In this document: in pieces, positions 58,053 through 64,000 of the stretch
Numbering within the stretch: the first letter of the stretch is position 1
Layout of the letters: the number at the start of each line of letters is the position of its first letter
NCBI RefSeq assembly: GCF_005876835.1
Contig: NZ_PPSW01000025.1
Span: 62,001-126,000 of the forward strand
From: Pseudoalteromonas phenolica
GTDB lineage: Bacteria > Pseudomonadota > Gammaproteobacteria > Enterobacterales > Alteromonadaceae
Reading direction: 5' to 3'
Length of the DNA stretch: 64,000 bases
Notes under the pieces: model-generated
The model's database searches: none
What the model was told of the DNA's origin: nothing
Seen by the model: only the letters and a program-made list of their open reading frames with translations
Program-made: the position numbers and the translations under genes

Positions 58053-59318
58053 CTAGAGGTTGGTATATAGCTGTTTAGATGAATTTCGATTTGCAAAACA
58101 GGCAACGATAAAATAGCAGCAAGCTAAACCAAGACTCCCTGTTGAGACCTCTTCTGTTTCAACTACAACACCAGTAATTGCCAGCACAAAACCCAATGTA
58201 AAGACCAGAGCAATACTAAAGAAAGCGGTCTTTTTACAATAGTTACCCACTGAAAAACATAAGAGTACGCCAGCTGTATTGACCAATGCATAAGCAGCAG
58301 TTAATCTGAAATTCGGTTCATCGAATCTGAGAAACTCTATGGTTCCAGCCAGTGACAAAGAGCAAGCAAGTATACAAAGCGCATATTTTTCACATGCTTT
58401 TGCATAGGCTGTTTTCGCTTCATTGACACTGCTATAAATCGGTAAAGTGATCAATGTTCCCCATGCTTGTTGCCTCTGTATTCTTGTCCATAAGATCATA
58501 AAAGCAAGAATGCACACAAGATTAGAAAATATAAACAAGCTAGGTCTGCCCGCTACATAAAAGTAATTTAAGGTAAGTAAGGCAACAAATATTATTAGCA
58601 CGAGTACCGTGTATTGTATGAGCGAGCGGCCCATAAAATAGCTCAATGGGAAAAAGAATTTATTTAATCCTTGTCCATATCCCTTTAAAAAACCTTTAGG
58701 GATAGGAGACCAACCAGACTGAAGTGCGTGTTTATAATCAACGAGCGCTTGAGCTTGCCATTTGAACGCTGTACCAAAGTGTTTTCTAAACAGCACTAAA
58801 CTAATGTTTAAGATCACAGCTAAAGCGGCCAGCCAAGTAGGTACTTCTTTGAAAACAATAGTAAACCCGATAATTGCAAAGAAAAAATAGGCACTTGAGT
58901 TAAACATTTTGCTAGTAACTCGGCACTTTAAATAAAACAAAGTGCCTATCAAAACTGAGACACTTAGCAATTTAAGTACGTCATATTGTTCAAAAATAAT
59001 GGCACTTGTGATCAAAATCACATGTGGTGCAACAATAATGATGTTGCCTTGTTTGACTATGTGCTCAGTGTAACCTGGTACCAAACTATGCCACTCTGTG
59101 GCTTGCAGGCGAATGCTTTGCCAAGAGACTGAAGCGAAAGCACAAATACTGGTAAAACAGATTGTAAATGGCAGCGCCTCGGTTACCCCTTTCGCCATAA
59201 CAAGAACACTGATAATGACAAAAATAAACATGGGTAGCAGGTAGTTTAAGCTGCCGCACTCTTTGAACCAATAGGCATAAAATCCTTTATGCCAAGTGCG
59301 GTTTAGCGTATTACTCAT
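58053..59318 (-). CDS. ABC transporter permease-like membrane protein
   Basis: The 421-aa protein has about 10 hydrophobic segments and no soluble domain or motif I recognise. Its ATG overlaps the stop of the upstream ATPase by 4 bases (ATGA), so it is the membrane partner of that ATPase. With a GntR regulator upstream this resembles YtrA-type regulator/ABC units. The substrate is unknown. The hairpin at 58011-58039 may terminate it. Confidence 0.75.
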   Translation of the reverse strand: MSNTLNRTWHKGFYAYWFKECGSLNYLLPMFIFVIISVLVMAKGVTEALPFTICFTSICAFASVSWQSIRLQATEWHSLVPGYTEHIVKQGNIIIVAPHVILITSAIIFEQYDVLKLLSVSVLIGTLFYLKCRVTSKMFNSSAYFFFAIIGFTIVFKEVPTWLAALAVILNISLVLFRKHFGTAFKWQAQALVDYKHALQSGWSPIPKGFLKGYGQGLNKFFFPLSYFMGRSLIQYTVLVLIIFVALLTLNYFYVAGRPSLFIFSNLVCILAFMILWTRIQRQQAWGTLITLPIYSSVNEAKTAYAKACEKYALCILACSLSLAGTIEFLRFDEPNFRLTAAYALVNTAGVLLCFSVGNYCKKTAFFSIALVFTLGFVLAITGVVVETEEVSTGSLGLACCYFIVACFANRNSSKQLYTNL

Positions 59319-60154
59319 GCGTGTAACTCCACAAATAATTGCTCAAGAGATAATGATGAAACGTGATTTACACCAGCAATATCTTGCTGCTTGTAGCCAG
59401 AGATAATTGCTGCGTTATTCTGTGTGTTAAGAATGTCAAAGTCACTTAAATTAACCGCCGTTTCGTTGGAGAAACTGACTTTTCGCACAGAGGTTTTAAG
59501 TTCATCTAACTCGTTAAAAAGTTTGATTTCACCGTCTTTAACAAGTGCAACATGGGTCGCGACTCGTTCAATATCTGAAGTGATATGTGTTGAGAAGATC
59601 ACACCAGAGCCTGACTCTAGGGATAGATCAAAAAGGTCCAGCATAAACTCTCGACGGGCGATGGGATCTAAGCTGGCCACAGGTTCATCTAAAATAAGAA
59701 GTTTTGGTCGGTATGCCATAGCCATGATTAAAGCAAGTGCTTGGCGTTGGCCAATTGATAGGTTTTCAACCATATCATCAGGATTTAATTCAAAACGTTT
59801 TAGCCAATCTAGCTCGAGTGTATTATCCCACTCGCTATAAAAACTTGAGTGTAAATCTAACGCTTCTCTAATCGAAAAACCTTCATATCCAAAAGCTTGT
59901 TGGGGCACATAACCAACTTGTGACTTTAATTCTGTATTTAATTGAGTCGGGTTTTCCCCGAGTGTAAATACTTCGCCCGTATCTACCTCAATGAGGCCAA
60001 GGGCACTGCGCAAAAGGGTTGTTTTACCGGCGCCATTTTTGCCAAGCAAACCCACAACCATACCAGGCTCTATGGTTAAATCGATGTTTTTTAACACCAT
60101 GTTTTGATTAAATATCTTATGAACGTTTTTATATTCTAAAAGGGCGGTTGTCAT
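59315..60154 (-). CDS. ABC transporter ATP-binding protein
   Basis: The ATG at 60154 has GGGAG upstream and gives 279 aa. Walker A is GLLGKNGAGKTTLL near residue 38, the signature LSIGQRQALAL near 140 and Walker B LLILDEPVASLDP. It powers the downstream permease. It begins 2 bp after the GntR gene ends, so all three form one operon. CcmA/NatA-type export ATPase by overall layout; substrate unknown. Confidence 0.9.
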   Translation of the reverse strand: MTTALLEYKNVHKIFNQNMVLKNIDLTIEPGMVVGLLGKNGAGKTTLLRSALGLIEVDTGEVFTLGENPTQLNTELKSQVGYVPQQAFGYEGFSIREALDLHSSFYSEWDNTLELDWLKRFELNPDDMVENLSIGQRQALALIMAMAYRPKLLILDEPVASLDPIARREFMLDLFDLSLESGSGVIFSTHITSDIERVATHVALVKDGEIKLFNELDELKTSVRKVSFSNETAVNLSDFDILNTQNNAAIISGYKQQDIAGVNHVSSLSLEQLFVELHA

Positions 60155-60156
60155 TA

Positions 60157-60531
60157 TTATTGCTCCCATCTTTGTGAGATTATCTCATTTAGTTCGTTCA
60201 CGGTTACACCAAGCTGTTTTGCTTGCTGTATTAGTTGATCTACCCCTTCATAAAGAAGCGTTTGACCTTGTTCTGATGATTGAGGTTGCTGCTCTGCAAC
60301 TCGTGTAGGTTGGCCTCTTCGCCTTTCTAACCAACCTTGATCTACAAGCATGCCAATAGCCCGTGACACTGTCATCGGGTTCACGGTGAAATATTCTGCA
60401 ATTTTTCTAACGGATGGCAACTCTTCTCCAGCTTGTATTTGGCCACCAACAATTAAACGAACGATTTGCTCGTGTAACTGCTTATAAATTGGATCACCAC
60501 TACTGGGGTTGACATTAATAAATTCTAGCAT
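60157..60531 (-). CDS. GntR-family regulator, YtrA-type
   Basis: The 124-aa protein consists of a winged helix of the GntR family (YKQLHEQIVRLIVGGQIQAGEELPSVRKIAEYFTVNPMTVSRAIGMLV) and a short C-terminal helix for dimerisation, without a large effector domain, as in the YtrA subgroup. Such regulators usually repress adjacent ABC genes. The operon continues directly into an ATPase and permease. A palindrome just before the gene may be its operator. Confidence 0.9.
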   Translation of the reverse strand: MLEFINVNPSSGDPIYKQLHEQIVRLIVGGQIQAGEELPSVRKIAEYFTVNPMTVSRAIGMLVDQGWLERRRGQPTRVAEQQPQSSEQGQTLLYEGVDQLIQQAKQLGVTVNELNEIISQRWEQ

Positions 60532-60545
60532 TAATCTGAACTCAC

Positions 60546-60557
60546 TGTATTAATACA
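60546..60557. promoter_or_regulatory. Palindromic candidate operator of the GntR regulator
   Basis: TGTATTAATACA is a perfect 12-bp palindrome 15 bp before the GntR start codon, followed by further ATACAC copies (60571-60583 region). YtrA-type regulators bind palindromes of this GTAT/ATAC kind by my recollection. It lies in the gap shared with the divergent hydrolase gene, so it could control both. Confidence 0.5.
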
Positions 60558-60620
60558 ATAATACACCAATACACTAAGTTAAAAGTATCATAGTGTGTGT
60601 AAAAAGCAACAAGGAACTCA

Positions 60621-62144
60621 ATGATGAGCAGAAGTAACATGACAAAAACAGGTCTTTTTAAATTAGCGGCTCTGCCGTTAATGATGGGGCTTTCATCTTC
60701 AGCTATTGCAGAGCAAGATAACAAAGTAAAACCAGAACTTACTCCATGTTATGCAAAGGGTTTAGATGACAGATTATTATGCGGCAGCATTAAGCAGCCA
60801 GTTTCAGATAATCCAGCGGATGGTGAAATAGATATTCATTTTACAATCATTCCTGCAATCAAGCCAAGTAAACCTGATGAAGCCGTACTTGGTTTTGCTG
60901 GTGGTCCAGGTCAATCAGCCACAGAGTTAGCGGCTATTTTTGATAGAAATCTTCGCTTTGCACGTGAATCTAGAGATATATTATTAGTTGATCAACGTGG
61001 CACAGGTAAATCCAATAAGCTTCAATGTGAAGGTGTAGATTTAATCTCACAATTTGAGTTAAATGATTTAACCGAAGACATGGATACCTTCGCAAAAGAA
61101 GAAACACTAAAGTGTAAAGACGATCTTAATACCGACCTAACACATTATTCTACTGTAGCAGCGGCAAAAGACTTTGATGCAGTAAGAGAAGCGTTAGGAT
61201 ATAAAGGCCTTCATCTATACGGCGTGTCATATGGTACGCGTATAGCGCAAGAATATACTCGTCAATTCCCGGGTTCTGTGATCACCAGCACACTCGATGG
61301 GGTTGTGCCTATGCAGCAAAGTTTAACAGCAATAGGTAAAGCGATTGATGACTCAATGAATGCTTTATTTGATAGATGTGAAGCAGATGCAAATTGCTCA
61401 AAAAATTACCCAAATCTGAAAGAGAACTTTTATAAGTTACTTGAACAATTAGATGAACAAGCGATTGAAACAACTGTTCGTCATCCAAGAACCCACAAAA
61501 AGATAAACTTAGTACTGACTAAAATGAAGGTATTTAGCACAGTCCGTATGGCCTTATACAGTCACACCACGCGTGCATTAGTACCTGTAGCAATTAGTGA
61601 AGCCTTGAATGGTGATTATTCACCGATTGTAGGTCTACTTTCTTCGACAGATATGATGGATAGTATGGCGATGGGTATGCACAGTGCAGTAGTCTGCTCT
61701 GAAGATTGGCCGAGTTTAACCGATGCATCTCGTTCAGATCATGGCGAATCTTATCTGGGACGAATGATGATTGAAGGCTTTGATATCGCATGTCCTATTT
61801 GGGATGCTAAACCGGTAGATAAATCTTTCTATGAACCAGTTAAAACAGATATTCCTACGCTTTTATTATCAGGTGGTTTAGATCCTGCTACGCCTGCAAG
61901 TTGGGCTGAAATGGCAATGGTAGAAATGAGTAACGCAAAACACTTGATTGCTGAGAGTGCAACGCATGGTGTGGTATCACAAACCTGTGCTGCGAGTATT
62001 GTAGGTAAATTTATTGATTCGAATGGGACTGAAGAATTAGACGCGACTTGTTTAGAAAAAGACAATCGCAAACAGTTTTTTATGAACTTAAATGGTGTTG
62101 CATTGCAAGCAGACAATGATTCTGAATCGAATGAAAAGGAGTAA
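60621..62144 (+). CDS. Secreted alpha/beta hydrolase, tripeptidyl-aminopeptidase-like
   Basis: The 507-aa precursor has a signal peptide (MTKTGLFKLAALPLMMGLSSSAIA after a short lead). The alpha/beta-hydrolase fold shows the nucleophile elbow GVSYGTR (Ser203), an Asp in SGGLDPATP near 421 and a His near 449, typical of the TAP family that removes N-terminal peptides. It may process peptides in the periplasm or medium. AAGGAA precedes the start. It is 3 bp from the NatA-like gene, so probably co-transcribed with the ABC genes. Confidence 0.85.
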   Translation: MMSRSNMTKTGLFKLAALPLMMGLSSSAIAEQDNKVKPELTPCYAKGLDDRLLCGSIKQPVSDNPADGEIDIHFTIIPAIKPSKPDEAVLGFAGGPGQSATELAAIFDRNLRFARESRDILLVDQRGTGKSNKLQCEGVDLISQFELNDLTEDMDTFAKEETLKCKDDLNTDLTHYSTVAAAKDFDAVREALGYKGLHLYGVSYGTRIAQEYTRQFPGSVITSTLDGVVPMQQSLTAIGKAIDDSMNALFDRCEADANCSKNYPNLKENFYKLLEQLDEQAIETTVRHPRTHKKINLVLTKMKVFSTVRMALYSHTTRALVPVAISEALNGDYSPIVGLLSSTDMMDSMAMGMHSAVVCSEDWPSLTDASRSDHGESYLGRMMIEGFDIACPIWDAKPVDKSFYEPVKTDIPTLLLSGGLDPATPASWAEMAMVEMSNAKHLIAESATHGVVSQTCAASIVGKFIDSNGTEELDATCLEKDNRKQFFMNLNGVALQADNDSESNEKE

Positions 62145-62147
62145 AAA

Positions 62148-62882
62148 ATGATTTCTGTAAATAACTTAGAAAAGAAAATCGGTTCAGTAAAAGCCATGAA
62201 TAACCTGAGCTTTACTGCGAAAAATGGCAAAATCACAGGTTTGTTGGGACCAAATGGTGCAGGTAAAACCACCTGTTTACGTACTGTATTTGGTTTATTA
62301 AAAGCTGATAGTGGCAATGCAGAGATTGATGGCATTGATGTCGCAAAAGAGCCAATGGCTGCAAAACAAAAACTGGGTTTGTTTCCAGATCCATGTGGTT
62401 TATACGAGCGTTTGACACCGCGCGAGTACATTCAATTCTATGCTGAACTTAGTGGCATGGAGACGGGTGCTGCAAAAGCTGCAACCCAAGATGTTTTAAG
62501 TAAATTAAAAATGGACGACATTGCTGACAGACGTTGCCAAGGCTTTTCACAAGGTCAGCATATGAAAACGGCGCTGGCGCAAGCAATCGTGCATAAGCCG
62601 ACAAACATTATACTTGATGAGCCTACTCGAGGTCTTGATGTAATGAGCACGCGTATTCTTCGCGAGTTACTATTGATGCTGAAAGAGCAGGGACACTGCG
62701 TGCTGTTCTCAAGCCATGTAATGCAAGAAGTGGCAGCACTGTGTGATCATGTTGTGGTGATGGCAAAAGGGCAAGTTGTGGCAGAAGGCTCGCCAGCTGA
62801 ATTATGCGAGCGAACTGGCAAAGAAAGCCTAGAAGAAGCGTTTATTGAATTAATCGGTAGTGATGAAGGAATTGCAGCATGA
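62148..62882 (+). CDS. NatA-like ABC transporter ATPase
   Basis: The 244-aa protein has Walker A GLLGPNGAGKTTCL near residue 35, signature FSQGQHMKTALAQ near 130 and Walker B NIILDEPTRGLD, followed by SSHVMQE. It matches sodium-export type NatA ATPases. It overlaps the permease gene by 4 bp (ATGA). With the hydrolase upstream it forms an operon divergent from the GntR/ABC operon. Confidence 0.9.
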   Translation: MISVNNLEKKIGSVKAMNNLSFTAKNGKITGLLGPNGAGKTTCLRTVFGLLKADSGNAEIDGIDVAKEPMAAKQKLGLFPDPCGLYERLTPREYIQFYAELSGMETGAAKAATQDVLSKLKMDDIADRRCQGFSQGQHMKTALAQAIVHKPTNIILDEPTRGLDVMSTRILRELLLMLKEQGHCVLFSSHVMQEVAALCDHVVVMAKGQVVAEGSPAELCERTGKESLEEAFIELIGSDEGIAA

Positions 62883-64000
62883 TGAAGTTACTGTCAGTTT
62901 TATTTAAAAAAGAAGTATTGGATGCAAGCCGTGACAAGCGTTCGGTAATGGCAGGTTTGTATTATGCCATTGGTACACCAATCCTTATGTGTTTACTATT
63001 TTCAGTGATGTTAAAGCAATTAGCCTCACCAGAAGATTTAAAAATTACCATTAAAAACGCAGAACAAGCTCCTAATCTAGTTCAATATCTTGAAAGTAAA
63101 GAAATTGTGCATGGTACTGGCGACGATGTTAAAGATATCGTGTTAGAGGTTAGCGATGATTTTGCTGTAAAGATGTCTGAAGGCCGACCTGCAACGGTTA
63201 CTGTGATAGCCGATAAGTCTAATGAGAAGTTACGCAATTCAATCTCTCGTTTAGAACGCTCACTCGCACGCTATAACTCTGAGGTTGCGAGTTTACGTTT
63301 ATTGGCAAGAGGTGTTGATCCAACTCTTATGAGAGCCGTTGATGTACAAGTGCATGATCAAGCAACACCTGATTCTAAAGGCGGTATGTTCTTAGGTATC
63401 GCGACGCTATCTATCGTACTGACTCTGTTTTATGCAGCAATGAACCTAGCCATTGATACCAGTGCTGGTGAGCGTGAGCGCAATTCAATTGCATTATTAC
63501 TAAGCCACCCAATTAGCACATTACAAATCGTCTTGGCGAAGTCAGGTGCAATAGCAACATTCTCAATGTTAGGTTTGGCTCTTATCTTAGTGGTATCAAA
63601 GTTTGCCTATGGCATGGTGCCTTGGGAACAGCTTGGCTTTAGTGTTAACTTAAGCATTGAATTTATGTTGTTCTGTTTTGTGATTGGTTTACCAATTGCG
63701 TTGATGTCAGCAAGTTTACAAGTATTTGTGTCTTTCATGGCTAAGTCGTTCAAAGAAGCGCAAACCTATGTAACCATGGTTTTATTTGTACCTATGGGTC
63801 TTAGCATGGTAACTACCTATGATATCGCGACAGACGTTGTACAGTGGCTACCAATCGCGGCACAACAATACGCCATGATTGAATTTATCAAAGGTAATGA
63901 TATTCCTGTCGCACAACTGGCTTTATCAACATTGGTCACTTTAGGGCTATTCGGTGTGTTTAGTTACCTAAGCAGCCGCATGCTGAAAAGTGAAAAAGTG
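62879..64000 (+). CDS. NatB-like ABC permease (3' end outside window)
   Basis: Starting at an ATG that overlaps the ATPase stop, the frame remains open for 374 codons up to the window edge. It begins MMKLLSVLFKKEVLDASRDKR, has a membrane segment near 27-45, a ~120-residue outward loop, then several more membrane segments from about 160 to 370 (GGMFLGIATLSIVLTLFYAA). This is the ABC-2/NatB layout, with about 10 residues expected to remain. It is the partner of the NatA-like ATPase, probably for Na or drug-type export. Confidence 0.87.
   Translation, partial: MMKLLSVLFKKEVLDASRDKRSVMAGLYYAIGTPILMCLLFSVMLKQLASPEDLKITIKNAEQAPNLVQYLESKEIVHGTGDDVKDIVLEVSDDFAVKMSEGRPATVTVIADKSNEKLRNSISRLERSLARYNSEVASLRLLARGVDPTLMRAVDVQVHDQATPDSKGGMFLGIATLSIVLTLFYAAMNLAIDTSAGERERNSIALLLSHPISTLQIVLAKSGAIATFSMLGLALILVVSKFAYGMVPWEQLGFSVNLSIEFMLFCFVIGLPIALMSASLQVFVSFMAKSFKEAQTYVTMVLFVPMGLSMVTTYDIATDVVQWLPIAAQQYAMIEFIKGNDIPVAQLALSTLVTLGLFGVFSYLSSRMLKSEKV

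Noticed and set aside
61829-62431. A 200-codon minus-strand frame across the hydrolase/NatA junction
   Set aside because: It is antisense to two well-supported genes and has no recognisable domain or ribosome site.
1-64000. CRISPR arrays, insertion-sequence transposases, prophage genes, integrons
   Set aside because: No spaced direct repeats, transposase, integrase or phage structural genes were recognised.

Overview
The window looks like chromosomal DNA of a marine gammaproteobacterium of the Alteromonadales, most like Pseudoalteromonas. This is inferred from gene families and gene order (yhbY / rlmE-ftsH-folP-glmM-tpiA-secG-tRNA-Leu, smpB / ratA-ratB / bamE, ilvC / ilvY, RstA/RstB-like pair, NatA/NatB-like ABC), from a moderately AT-rich base composition, and from a short inverted-repeat element with ATACCAATC-type ends. 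No sequence search was possible. Almost everything is core or genus-level chromosome; I see no prophage, insertion sequence with transposase, integron or CRISPR array.

Layout. 1-5.6 kb: 3' end of an isoaspartyl peptidase gene, a CBS-domain protein, the helicase hrpA, and a receiver-only response regulator paired with a PilZ protein. 5.7-11.7 kb: a 1395-aa SNF2-type helicase and smpB on the minus strand, the ratA-ratB pair on plus, then bamE. 11.9-17.8 kb: a GIY-YIG protein converging on an M28 peptidase / TPR-lipoprotein pair, a chemoreceptor and ilvC. 17.9-25.8 kb: ilvY, then a probable iron-regulated operon (DUF4856 lipoprotein, imelysin-like lipoprotein, FecA-like TonB receptor) followed by a fatty-acid-hydroxylase family membrane protein. 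25.9-35.5 kb: small hypothetical protein, Kef-type antiporter, Spo0M, ElaA-type acetyltransferase, NSS symporter, RstA/RstB-like two-component system, unknown lipoprotein, class C serine hydrolase and yhbY. 35.6-41.9 kb: rlmE, ftsH, folP, glmM, tpiA, secG and tRNA-Leu(GAG). 42-48.7 kb: helD, a 210-bp inverted-repeat element, a PspB-like small protein, divergent queC/queE, sbcB, a CBS protein and a small secreted protein. 48.9-57.6 kb: a DAACS symporter, a 1432-aa Ig-repeat lipoprotein and topA. 57.7-64 kb: a gene-poor stretch, then a GntR/ABC operon divergent from a secreted hydrolase and NatA/NatB ABC genes; the last gene runs off the end.

How genes work together. smpB, ratA/ratB, hrpA, yhbY, rlmE and tRNA-Leu concern ribosomes and translation; ftsH, bamE and secG concern membrane protein quality and export; folP and glmM feed folate and UDP-GlcNAc synthesis; queC and queE make the queuosine precursor preQ0. 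The most attractive candidate for an incompletely described system is the DUF4856-imelysin-TonB receptor operon at 19.0-24.7 kb. It has a promoter overlapped by a Fur-like inverted repeat, and its imelysin motif lacks the usual histidine. Other points of interest are the inverted-repeat element abutting helD, a hairpin with a T run just upstream of queE, a palindromic operator in front of the GntR gene, a possible 27-aa peptide after topA, and the synteny break after tRNA-Leu.

Start codons were re-chosen where a Shine-Dalgarno sequence, signal peptide or family N-terminus argues for it. Several non-ATG starts (TTG for ftsH, queE, helD and the orphan receiver) appear genuine.
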